From Patiria miniata (lineage: Eukaryota; Echinodermata; Asteroidea; Valvatida; Asterinidae), in assembly GCF_015706575.1 (NCBI RefSeq), contig NW_024037072.1:4965001-5029000 (forward strand): a DNA stretch of 64,000 bases, read 5' to 3'. The translations under genes and the position numbers were made by a program. Shown here one piece after another: positions 36,301 to 46,871 of the stretch (within the stretch, counting starts at the first letter, position 1; each line of letters opens with the position of its first letter). Under the pieces are notes generated by a model. The model was not told the DNA's origin. It did no database searches and saw nothing but the letters and a program-made list of their open reading frames with translations.

Positions 36301-37424
36301 AGAAATGTGTGCATTTCCACATGCCCCCCCCCCCTTCAGAAATTCGACCCTGCTGCGTGCAGTGCGCGGGATATTTAAATAGGATAATTAAAACTTGTTG
36401 AGTCCTTTCTTATTATCTTCGTGGACTGAACCGTTGATGTCCATTGACATTCAAATGCGACGGTTCATGCACTCCTTGAGTCCTACAATGTATCCTGGTT
36501 TTGAAATGCTTGATACTACAGTACAGTAGCGATGAAAAGAAAAAGCTTTAATTAGGACAGCTGCACTTTTCATCTTTAGTTTCTTTTCTTTTCTTTTTTG
36601 TCAATAGGCCTGGACCCTTTTTCTTAGGGTTTACCCCCAAAAAGCTTCTATTATGCTATCTGAAAGCACCGGACGGGTTCAGACTCAGATGCGTGAACAA
36701 TTTCGCCCATGGAATAGTACATGAGTTGCGGGAACTGAATATGTAATAGTTTTATATTTATTAGTAATAAAATATGCAAAAACTGGTCGTGACACTATAG
36801 TATACGTGATTGCACTAGACCATGACATTTTAATCATTTATTCTGTCCGTCGTTGGCCAGTTGTCTTTTCGTTGTCACCTTTACTTCACGGGCCACCACC
36901 GTCGCTTGGGTATGTTGGGTGCAGTACGTTTGGTTTAAGCAAACACAAGCCAATCAAAAGTCACATTATATCGTTCAATGTCTATGTCAAGTGGCATGCA
37001 AGCCGCTCAAACGGTCTGTGGCAGGCATCCTTTGTGTGGCATCCTCACCCCTCCTAGTCTGAGTATCACCGTTGTCAACGGAGCCAAGTCTACGCCATTA
37101 GACTAAACCCTCCCGGTCTGCCGTAATAATAATTTAAAGGGGCACTACGTCCGGAATGCGCCCAATTGGGCTACAAAACGCGATTCAAACGAAATGATAT
37201 TAAAATTATTGGACAGAGCATTAAAAAGCAGGAGATAAACTTCCACACAACCATCCTTTAAAAACTGGACGTTTTAATGTTATCGTTGCCAGAACCATGC
37301 GAGTACGAATTTCGGGGGTCAAAATTTGGACTTTAAAAAATCGAGCTGTTGAGTGCTAGTTGTTAATTGTGCCACACAGTGCGTCGCATTATGCGCATGT
37401 GCGAGAAACAACATTTGTGTATTG

Positions 37425-37464
37425 TTCGCTCGTACCCTGTTTGCAGGGCGGGGGTACGAGCGAA
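37425..37464. mobile_element. 40-bp micro-foldback with 10-bp direct repeats
   Basis: TTCGCTCGTACCC and its exact mirror surround a 14-base loop; TTGTGTATTG flanks it on both sides (37415-37424, 37465-37474). This looks like an insertion with target duplication, but no superfamily is known to me with this size. Confidence 0.65.
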
Positions 37465-37981
37465 TTGTGTATTGGTGACGTGTGGCGTACATTGAATGGA
37501 CATGGCTGGAAATACGTACGTATATGCGTATGCCACAACATGTCTGCGCGTCCAATGTTAAACCGTTTTTCCCCGTCTTTTCTCGGGAACGGTAAGGCAT
37601 AAGGTTAGTTTCCTTTCAACCAGACATTTGAAATAGAATAAGTAAACAATCAAAAATATAACATTTTCGGGGATTTCCGGCTGTAATCCCCCTACTATAT
37701 ATTTTTTTGTAGACAGCGCCTCAGGCCGTGCGACTTTGCAGGTAATACAGGGCACTCATGATCTCGAGCCTACAAAGAAACCCGGCCGCCAAGACCGTAG
37801 TGAGCGTTTTCTTATCAAAATAAGCCCCACCCCGGCACAGCCCTGAAAAACGCAGGAGTTTTAACAATGGAACCACAACAGTTCTACCCATATGATGATG
37901 GAGTATGGAATTAACTAAGTTGAACGATATCTGGGAGCTCGATATTAATCTATTGAATTGAATAATAAGGCCTTTTATTAC

Positions 37982-38111
37982 CTTGCATCCAGGCATCAAT
38001 GTGACCCGAATGCCATTGCTCGGTGACAACCGCAGCACGAATGATTTCAACGTGTTTCCCATGAATCCCATTCTTTCGGATTCGAAAATCTTCCAACACC
38101 CGTCTCCCTTA
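37982..38111 (-). other. Possible upstream exon of the UBE2E-like gene
   Basis: The minus strand shows a good donor, GATGCAAG|gtaata, at 37982/37981. Joined to the acceptor at 33348 the frame continues into the E2 tail: ATG at 37988 would give MQGLDKTHIYAKMNEV. This ATG has a weak context, so the exon could equally be untranslated. The upper end is unknown; an in-frame stop lies near 38112. Confidence 0.25.
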
Positions 38112-40317
38112 AATTGATTTAACATGCCAAAACATCTCCTCGAAGTATGAAATATTCCATCACACAAGATCTTGAATGAAAACCTCCATGCTCATAAATC
38201 AATCGGTTTAGATGCAAAAAGTCAACCCAAAACACATACCATAATAGACAGATCATAAACTGCATGGCAAAATAGTCAGTTTTACATAAAAAGAGTTCAT
38301 CTTATACCGCACAAGTGATTTATTGTAACATTATGATGTCACGGCAAACTTCCTTCGGTGAAGGGCAAAACCTAATTTGAAACTTCCTTTTATTGCCAAC
38401 CCGATGTAAGCATTCACATTCCAACGTAGACCAACAATACGCTTCTACTAATGCTGCACCGGTCGTATCGATTACTAGCAATTATCCTCTATCGATTTTT
38501 CTGCTTCCCGAATTTTCAGTGGGGCAAGTCGCACAGACTGAACAGCCGCGGCTGCGGCAGTCAAAATCTGTTCGCCACAATTGGTATAGCATGTCTGAAA
38601 ACTAATTAGGCTTCTCTAAGTGTGATCTGAAATAATCCCAACTTCCCGACACGTAATAGTTGCATTGCCATTCCAGTAAGTTAGCCATAATTAAAGGTAT
38701 CACAATGTGACTGCGTGCCTGACGTGAAAATAGTATTAATTATTGTGCAATTAAAACAAAAGGTGTAATCCCTTGACAAACATGTTCCTAGAAATCAGAT
38801 AAAAAGATACAACATAATAGAGTATAGGAAAACGTGGATAAAGCATGCAGTTCGTTTTTCCTCGTTCCTGTTTTCGTTAATGTTTTTACCGGGTATTTTT
38901 TTCATATTGCAATGGGTAGAATTGTATCGGTTGATGTGATGATTGTTGTCTGTAATGTGCTCCCCTATGTTCACAATATCGTGTAGTACATGTTCAATAT
39001 AGAGTGGCGGAATTAAAGTACCTACAATGTACTGTACAAAATCATGTACAGTGCGCGTGTAGGATAAACTCATTACTCGAGTCTCCTGAACCAGTGCGCA
39101 TGCCATAGAGCCGGGTCACGTGCCGTCATGGGCGGCTGGGATAGGAAAGGGTTTAAACATAATGCCTACGCCAAAAACATTGTTGTTTATGTGTTGAACA
39201 TTTTTATCTTTTATTCAGAAGAGGAAATTGTGCGCGAGTTAGTGATTAGTACCTCATCAGCGACCTATCTTTCGCATGAGTTAAGGCCCGTACTGTTTGC
39301 ATTTAGTCCTTGACGTAATTTTGTTTCCTGAATGGAACTTGTAACAGATAAAGTTTTTTAACCCTCAATATTTCTCGGCTGGAGACCGGCTGTAAATTGT
39401 GAGATCGGACAAAGGGAAAGACGTGCGCCTTATATTCGTATCCGAAGGAAAAATATTAAGGCTTATTACTCTTAATAGATCAAATCATATAACTCGATAG
39501 TCTTTTTTATGGGAAAAGCCAAGCACAAGGACTCCCAATAGACCGAGAAGCCGTAGAGCACACGATACCTTAATGTTTAAGATGACTTGAGCAATAAGGC
39601 TGCTGGAGCAGTTCCGAATTCTTGTTGAACACAAGTTGTTGCGCTTTCAGTCGATACGAAGGCGTACATCCGGGGAGGGCGATCCCCCTTTTTTGACCGG
39701 GGGGGGGGGGGAAATGGACCATTGGTTCACCCCGCCATATTCTGTGTTGAGAAACAAAGAAATGGTGATTTTAAGGTTATCTTGTAACTTTCCGATAGTC
39801 CAAAGTTCAGAAAATCGGAGAGCAATCATTGCAAAAGCTTTAAATGCACCATTTTCTGGTTCAAAGAACGTAAGGGCGCAAGATTACATAATATGTACAT
39901 TTGTATCATGAACAGCACCCCCTACTGTCATGTGTCGTCCATCCCCCCCCCCCCCTCTCTCTCTCTTCGAATATCTACGGTTGGGCAGTTTAATGCAATA
40001 GGATTTTTATGACTTAAATACATTTAAAACAGCTTTCTTGCCATGACAAACTATGACTTTCCACCTCCTTTGTAGCAGTAAAAGGGAGAAATTTCAACAT
40101 TTTAGTTTTTATGCTAATGAAAATTTCCATATTCATGAGCCAAAACGTGATGTCATTCCAGGCCAGTAGTGTTTCCATAGCTTTGTGTACAAAATAATAT
40201 ATCAAACTTTTCTTCATTTTTCTTGGAGTAAGTTCCACTTTTTACTAATTTATCATGTTAAACAGCTTGTTTGTTCAATAGTAGTGGCCAATATTTCTTG
40301 AAAACCTGTACTGTTTA

Positions 40318-40680
40318 GGTCAAAAAAAAAAAATATGTCGGTCTCTGGTCAGCGCGCGCGTCGATTTTAATCATGCGCGTCGATCTTTTTTTTCCCCAAA
40401 ATGTTCCGCGGTAGCTCCAACAGCGCCCTCTATTTCCGCACCTCCTCAATTTTTTTTTTACCAAAGAGCACCAAGGAATGGGAAATTGCACCAAGGCAAA
40501 TGATCGAAAGCACCAAGGCAAATTATGGAGGACACCAATGTACACGAGGACACCAAAAAAGCAAAATAGTACCCACCTTGTCTTCAATCCAAGCTTGAAG
40601 AAAAAAAAAAAAAAAGCCGCGTGGCCGCGTCAAATCCGGAACTTTGGTCTGACCAGAGACCGAATATTTTTTTTTTGGCC
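40318..40680. mobile_element. Tourist/PIF-Harbinger-like MITE
   Basis: 363 bp, TTA on both sides (40315-40317, 40681-40683). Inverted ends GG(T/C)CA(n) then tcggtctctggtcag. The interior (gttccgcggtagctcc, agagcaccaaggaatggg) is nearly the same as the copy at 59265-59606. Confidence 0.87.
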
Positions 40681-41165
40681 TTATATACATTTTTGACTAG
40701 GAGTATACCTTGCGTGACAAAAGCGAAATAGCGCCCTCTGATGAAAAGATTTGCTAATAACTGAATAGACCACTTTTTTATCACTTCCATTGAAAACAAG
40801 TATTTTAAGATCTTGTATGTATTGTTGCAACACACATCATAATGTGCATGAAAACAAGAGGAACTAAATTTCCACTGCATGTTTCCTTTAAGCATTTTTG
40901 GTCATCCCCCACCTCCACCCCCCCCCCGGCCCCCCCTGCAAATTTTCAGTACAGTGAATAAATAGGAGGGGGGGGGGAGACGAAGAAAAAAAGCTATACA
41001 TTGCTCTGGCTCCTGAAATCTGTGCCAAACCGCATTTCTTGAGTTGACTGGTGTTTTTGCTTGACAAGTCAAGCTTGAGTTTCTTGGGTGACCTTCCACT
41101 GATTGACTTCTCATACTTGCATGCTCTCATACACTAGTACACTCATTAATCATGTTTTTACCTAA

Positions 41166-41406
41166 GGCCAAAAAAGGTATCTCTACCTACCCTATTCTGA
41201 CAGTTTTTATTGTTTTTATTGTTTTTATTGGAAAAATGAGAAAATAACACCCAAAACTATCAATTTCTACGTTTTACCATTGACTACACGCAGAAGCCTC
41301 CATATGATCGTACACAAAAAAATTGCAAAAAAACACACAAAAAATTCCCTACCTACCTACCTTATTTTAAAATGCCATGTAATCGGAAGTAGAACTTTTT
41401 TTGGCC
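41166..41406. mobile_element. Tourist/PIF-Harbinger-like MITE, second subfamily
   Basis: 241 bp between TAA at 41163-41165 and 41407-41409, ends GGCCAAAAAA and TTTTTTTGGCC. It holds three tandem copies of a 9-base unit (TTTTTATTG) near 41207-41232 that its sister at 23980 lacks. Confidence 0.83.
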
Positions 41407-41447
41407 TAATCATAATTTCTGAAGTTAACTTTGCTCGTCTAGTTGCC

Positions 41448-41625
41448 CTGCTGTCATCGTCTTAATATTATAGCCTTTTGGTATGTATTTGTCTTGTTTC
41501 TTTTGTATTTCTAGTTTTTGGATTTGTCCTGTACATGTATGTATATTTTTCCTATTCTTGTTTTTGTGCTGTTGAGGTCGAATCAATAATAATATTAATA
41601 ATAAAAATAATAATAATTTCGGGGT
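41448..41625 (+). repeat. Possible LINE tail ending in an ATA-rich microsatellite
   Basis: A T-rich stretch ends gaggtcgaatcaataataat and (ATA/AAT)n to about 41617. It looks like a retroposon tail, but no coding part or duplication supports this. Confidence 0.3.
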
Positions 41626-42208
41626 AAAAAAAAAACATCTTGGATTTGCAATTGATTTTCCAACTATTTGTTTTTCGCCTGACAAAGGGCAATTTAAGTG
41701 ATGACTTGTACTATTTAATTTGCAGATGACTAATAATTTGTGATTCGTCCTGTTGGCTTATTTATTGGTTGGTTACGCTTCGTTTAAAATAAAAGAAATA
41801 TCGTTTTAGGAAACGGTAATAATCGCACCAGCTGAACAAAAAAATACAGAGAATCGAGTTCCGCTAAAGCAGTAGGGCGCCATCATGCGTCAAAATACAT
41901 GTCATGCATGTAGTTAGCTCGGCGGCCCAACGAGTCCTGTTTCCCGGATAAAATATTTTGTTTAAAATTGCATGGTTCGGAAGCGCCCTTTCTACGGATG
42001 AAGCATTTGCGGAGGTGAGAAGTAACATTGTGACCATCTAGATTTGTAGCTCAAGTCGTGATGTACCTCTGCCTTTGAGTTGTAAGCCTGCAACAGTGCA
42101 AGTATACTTGTGTTAGTGTCGTGTTCGCTTCGCCTAGCCTGTGATCTGTCGAGACGAGCGAATGTTGACATGCTGACATGGTTGCGTTGGTAGTTAGGCG
42201 TGGTACAC

Positions 42209-42288
42209 TAGGCCCCATAAATGTGGCCAATTTACTGGACTACTTCCGTAAATAAAGTCCAGTAAATTGGCCACATTCATGGGGCTAG
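42209..42288. mobile_element. 80-bp hAT-like foldback MITE
   Basis: Flanked by a perfect 8-bp duplication TGGTACAC (42201-42208, 42289-42296). The ends are TAGGCCCCATAAATGTGG and mirror CTAGCCCCATGAATGTGG; nearly the whole element is one stem with a loop of about 14 bases. Confidence 0.85.
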
Positions 42289-42412
42289 TGGTACACATGC
42301 AGTGCAACGATGCGTGGCATGATGGATTACCCACTATAATTTCTATTCATGGTCTGATTGTATTTGCCTCTGAGGCTAGACTGCATAAGCCCCAGGCCAG
42401 CAGCAGGGAAAG

Positions 42413-42640
42413 AATGTTGCACTCTGACGCCACTTTTTTTCATAGGCCTAGGCCCTATCCCATTCTGAAGCCTGGTCAGTCATTGCAAAAATGTTGAAAA
42501 GACATAAATCTGGGACTGAAAAACATTTCCAGGAAAAAATGTTGCAACCTGACGCCACTTTTTTCTTCGTATATCATCTCAATGAAGGTCAGTCATTGCA
42601 AAAGTGATGATAAGACATGAATCTGGGACTAGGAAATACT
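42413..42640. repeat. Tandem duplication, period 125
   Basis: aatgttgca(c/a)(t/c)ctgacgccac begins at 42413 and 42538; both halves go on to gtcagtcattgcaaaa and aatctgggact. Confidence 0.8.
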
Positions 42641-43285
42641 TTAGTACTTTATAGTAGAAAATTTTCTCGACTCTCCATAGACTTTGTACACAACCAAAGA
42701 ATTGGCATCTGCATACTACACTCTTTCCCCCAGTGGTTCAAGTTTGTGTTTAATTTTCAGAGGAAATTTTGAGAACTTGTCGTCTTAAAACTTTTCTCTG
42801 GAAATTACACAGAGATGAAATGACCTCAAGAGTTTATATCAGAGTTTGTTGTGTTCACATTTTAGAAATTAAGCAGGTAAGATGTCCTCCACACCATGGT
42901 GAATATTGAAGGATTGTATTCCAAACAATTCATTTAAATGACATTGTCATCATGATCATAGATGTGTCATTCATGTGACTCCCACTGTTCTTTTGCAAGC
43001 TTCATAGGCCATCCTTTAGAGTGGGGGAGACATTTTCAACTAAATATTGTAACCGATCCCAAAACAGAAGAACTGCCTTACCTGCAGTGCGTAATGAGAA
43101 AATGTCAGAATCTGAAAGTAGTAAACACGTTTTTAGTTTGGCCTATGCACTTTAATTTTTTTTTAAATAGATTTTCCCGTTATTTATAATTCTAAATACA
43201 TTTTTGCATGTGGTACCTCACCGGAAAGAAGGCTGGATGTCATTAGCCTTTAGGGACATCGTTGAATAAGGTTTTTCCTCACCTA

Positions 43286-43318
43286 CCCCCCCCCCTCCCC
43301 ATAACCCACCCCCCCCTC
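43286..43318. repeat. C-rich tract
   Basis: Two C runs (about 9-10 and 7-8) separated by tccccataaccca. Similar G or C runs are at 3170, 5058, 19983, 28009, 36207, 36246, 36326, 39699, 39942, 40918, 46007 and 48602. Confidence 0.8.
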
Positions 43319-43378
43319 CCAAAGCCCAAACCAAAACATCTGTAACTACAAAATACCAGGAAGGAATACAAGTGAATT

Positions 43379-43702
43379 GCCGTGGCCTCGGGGTGTGGAG
43401 CATTGAACTCGTGGTCTGCAGTTAATTGTGGCACGTTGAGGGTTCGAGTCCAGCCTGGGGTTGTGGTGCATGTGCCCTTGGACAAGGCACTTTGCCACTC
43501 ATTGCCCAGGAGTAAATGGGTACCTGGGAAGACCTGGTTGATTCTAGCTGCCTTGCACCGAAATGGCAGCATCGAGCTGTATACTCCCCAGGGAGCTGAG
43601 ATAGTATTTGGAATGTTTCATTTGCCCATTGATCAGGGGTAATAATAATGTAAAGCGCTCTTTGATCTTAGTTAAAAGCGCTATAAGTATCTATTATTAT
43701 TA
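43379..43702 (+). mobile_element. tRNA-headed SINE, nearly complete
   Basis: The head has an A-box-like gtggcctcggggtgtggag (43382-43400) and a B-box gggttcgagtcc (43440-43451). The body has ccttggacaaggcacttt and aaatgggtacctggg, and the tail has aaagcgct..aaaagcgctataagta then (ATT)n. The tail is of the CR1/L2-type LINE tail kind. It ends directly against the TTAA of the next element. Confidence 0.85.
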
Positions 43703-43703
43703 A

Positions 43704-44191
43704 CCCTAACTTTCCCACATCATCCCAAATCCTCCAAAATGCTTTTTGCAAAATGGAGTATGTTGCACGATTGAGGCTATGGCAAAAATGTGTAGCTGAT
43801 ATTGGAGGATGCACTGTGTCAAGGTCTTGGGCCAGACCTTGTGTTGTTTATATAATGATATAATATAATATATAATAATATATTTATTTTATTATATTAT
43901 AAGGTCTTGGGCCAGACCTTGTGTTGTTTATGCTCAGCCGTGCATACATTTAGGCCTTGATTATTCTTAAAATCCTCCACAATGCTCCAGGATGCCACTG
44001 GCTCTGCCTCAACATATTGACAGTGATTGCTGGAGGATTTTGCAGGATTGAGGAAGTGGTGGTCACCCACCCAAGGACCACATTCAAGAAATAGGCCCTA
44101 ACAGAGGATTGTGCAGGGTTGAGGCTGTATACAATTTTTACGTGGAGGTAGTTGGAGGATATTGCAGGATTGAGGTTGCAGGGAGTTAGGG
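43704..44191. mobile_element. TTAA-flanked element with CCCTAAC/GTTAGGG ends
   Basis: 488 bp between TTAA at 43700-43703 and 44192-44195. Its subterminal unit is of the type ATCCTCCAAAATCC / GGATTTTGCAGGATTGAGG. It contains a 30-bp direct repeat (43821-43850, 43901-43930) around a 50-bp A/T-only stretch. Confidence 0.8.
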
Positions 44192-44684
44192 TTAAGGTAG
44201 AATTTTTGGCAATATGTTAATTTTTGTTCAGTCTTTCCCTTATCATGCTCTTATCATGGAGGTAGGAAACACGCTCTTATGCACGCACAAGTTGAATAAG
44301 CACATACAATCACAGACTACAAACTTGTGTGTAAAACTACAGTGTACTTGTACATGTACATGTGCTTAGTACAGGCACCGAGTCCAAATTTGTAAAGTTC
44401 AATGGGGTCAGTTTTACTTCCGTTGAATTTGAAGTTAAGAGGACTGTTTAATAGTCTGCAGTTCTGCACGTATGCCATGCAAAACTCTTTAGCCTTTGAA
44501 CAGCTTTAGCCTTTGAAACTTGACTTCCCCATCCTGGTGTGTAGATTTTCAAGAGCAGGGAAGCACTGGCATTTGTGCTGGCATACACAGCCTATCCCTC
44601 ACCACCCAACCAAATCCCACCTCCCCCAAGATTTAATTTCCTCATTTAATAACAATAATAATTCTTGATATTATGTACCCTTAA

Positions 44685-45081
44685 CCCTAACCGCCCTGAA
44701 TCCTCCAAAATCCTTTTTGCAAATTGGAGGAATTTGCAGGATTGAGGTAACATGGCAAAAGTGCATTTCTGATTTCGGAGTACGCACTGTGTCAAGGTCT
44801 TGGGCCGGACCTTGTGTTGTTCATGCTCAGCCGTGCATAAATTTAGTCCTTGATTATACTTGACATCCTCCGCACTGCTCCAGGATGTCACTGCCTCTAC
44901 CTCAGCCTATTGACAGTCATAGCCGCAGGATTCAGGCAGTGGTCACCCCTCCATGGACCATATTCAAGAAATAACGGAGGAATTTGCAGGATTGAGGCTA
45001 TATGCTATTTTTCCATGAGGCCAATTGGAGGATTTTGCAGGATTGAGGCTACAAAAAGCAAAAAGGCCTAGGGAGTTAGGG
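44685..45081. mobile_element. TTAA-flanked element with CCCTAAC/GTTAGGG ends
   Basis: About 397 bp. TTAA precedes (44681-44684); after the GTTAGGG end the target reads TTAT, probably mutated. The interior matches 43704-44191 (gtcttgggcc..accttgtgttgtt, tgctcagccgtgcata) but with one copy of the 30-bp block. Confidence 0.78.
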
Positions 45082-45335
45082 TTATTAAGGAGACATTTTT
45101 TGTCATAAGTCACACCGTAGGGAGTCACAGGGAGACACCGGACATTAACAACTCCTATTTAGAGGCAAAAGTTTACCGTCGCAAATAGGCTAGATCGATT
45201 GCTCGTGGTCCAAAACATAAATATACCAAAATTTGTGGGGGTAGGATAAGGAAACATTGGGATTAGGGGTCGTTAAAGTTGGAAAAAAATGTGTGCACAA
45301 ACCTATGGGAATGTCTCTCTGAGGTACAATTTCCT

Positions 45336-45425
45336 GTAATTATTATTATAATAAAAATGTATATTTATAAAGCGCATGTATCCACCAATATTGGTGCTGT
45401 GGGCGCTACTGGTACATCGTCGTTG
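45336..45425 (-). mobile_element. SINE/LINE tail remnant
   Basis: On the minus strand it reads ggatacatgcgctttataaa then an (ATT)/(ATA) run, the same type of tail as in the SINE at 43379. Confidence 0.5.
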
Positions 45426-46616
45426 AAAAGATCCTGATAATGTGGGTTTTTTTTTTTTTTTTTCAAAAGCAGAGAAACATATCGCTGTTCCATTGTTTTT
45501 CGCTGCGTTACACCAGCCTCAGCAAAATAGGTTTAGAGTATGGTTGGAGTGCCCTAGTATTTGAGATTTTGAAAGATAAACGCAAAGTCCGTTACTGAAA
45601 GTATATTTTAATAACCATTGTGAAACTGAAAGGAAATATAATTGTTAACAGTAACAGTTGTCATAAGTTTGAAAAATATCTATTGTATTTTTCAGTTCAC
45701 TTCAATGAAACAGATATTTTCACATCGACTTCATAAATGGCATTTAAGAATCAATTTTAAGAGAAGTTTCACAAGAGCTAACAAAAAAAACCACCACAAA
45801 AGACTTGGATTGCCATTGTGGCTAATTAGGCCTATATTGAAATTTATAATAATTACAAATCGGAACAAGAGCCATTTAAGCATTTTCCCAAATAAATGTT
45901 CAGCTTTTCAACTGATCCACTTGATCTTTGACTTGCCTTTTTTTCCACTTCACTCCCCTCCTATTTTCAGAAGACAAACAAAGATAACTTCTAATGGCAT
46001 TTTTTTTTGGGGGGGGGGATGGGTAGTGTCATCTTTATTCCATATATGCGCTACAATTGAATTTTGTTGTCAGCATTAAAATTTGCTCAAATTGCAATAT
46101 TGGCACTTTAAAAGATCCCGTTGGCACTTAATTAAGGCCTACAAACAATTGCGTGTTTACAGTAAACTGACCTACATGTACCTGGATTTTATTAGGCCAA
46201 ATTGCCGACCTCAAACTTTTTATTGCCACATTTGGTCCAAAAAATTATAATAAAGTATATTTTGGATATAAAAAAGTCTTCTCTATGGAAGTTTTTTGTG
46301 TGTTATTGGTTAATTAAACAGGATAAGTAAACAGAATACCGTTAAAAGACCAAAAGACCAGGCATACAACTTTTCCTCGGATCCGCTGATTTCCTCTAAT
46401 TTTACTTTTCATGTATGCCATTACAACTTGAAAAACACTGTACAAAGTCTTGTGTGGTTTGGAATTTTCTCGTTTTTTGTGTGTAAATTCCCAGTTGCAT
46501 ACCTGAAAAACAAACACACACAAAAGTTAGAAAATAACACTATTTTCCTACATGGCGTTCATGTATAAACAAAATTGGTTTCGCTGCCTAACCCTTTTTT
46601 TTCTTTGCACATGTAG

Positions 46617-46670
46617 ACATGAAGCAGTAAACCAAAGGAGCTGCACACTCGCCATTGGTTAGTGGACACC
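46617..46670 (+). other. Probable 5' UTR part of desaturase exon 1, with a tiny uORF
   Basis: A T-rich tract (46594-46604) followed by cacatgtag ending at 46616 looks like a good splice acceptor, so the coding exon probably starts at 46617 and a non-coding first exon lies upstream. Within this leader, ATG AAG CAG TAA at 46619-46630 is a three-codon upstream ORF, 40 bases before the main ATG. The upstream exon was not located; a GAG/gtgaga donor near 42013 is one weak candidate. Confidence 0.5.
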
Positions 46671-46871
46671 ATGGGTAAAGGTCATCAAGGTCAAGGCGTG
46701 TCAGAGGTCAACACACACGGCAACTACTCATGGGAGGAAGTCAAGGAGCACAGTACTAAGGCGGACAAATGGGTGGTGATTGAGGACGGGGTGTATGATG
46801 TCAGCCAGTGGGTGAAGAGACACCCAGGGGGTTACAAGGTGCTGTCTCACTACGCTGGCGAAGATGCTACG
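46671..46871 (+). CDS. FADS: Desaturase exon 1: cytochrome b5, HPGG motif
   Basis: Codes residues 1-67, from MGKGHQGQG to the block HYAGEDAT. The N-terminus MGKG and the WEEV segment match vertebrate FADS. The heme-ligand motif RHPGG is at 50-54. The donor is gtaagt at 46872, phase 0. A GTG nine bases upstream is in frame, but the ATG is the expected eukaryotic start. Confidence 0.96.

Larger units (their letters stand above)
33349..42200. other. Intergenic stretch between the divergent genes
   Basis: It should hold the E2 promoter and the desaturase promoter, but no TATA or initiator can be fixed. CpG is more frequent around 33.2-34.0, 35.6-35.9 and 37.1-37.6 kb. Two long frames (33361-33783 plus, 37721-38167 minus) have no recognisable domain. 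G/C runs and T/C-rich microsatellites are frequent. Confidence 0.5.

Noticed and set aside
37721-38167. 148-codon minus-strand frame
   Set aside because: No known domain in this frame; only the donor at 37982 is of interest, and in a different frame.
43379-43454. A tRNA gene
   Set aside because: A and B boxes are present but the cloverleaf does not fold and a SINE body and tail follow.
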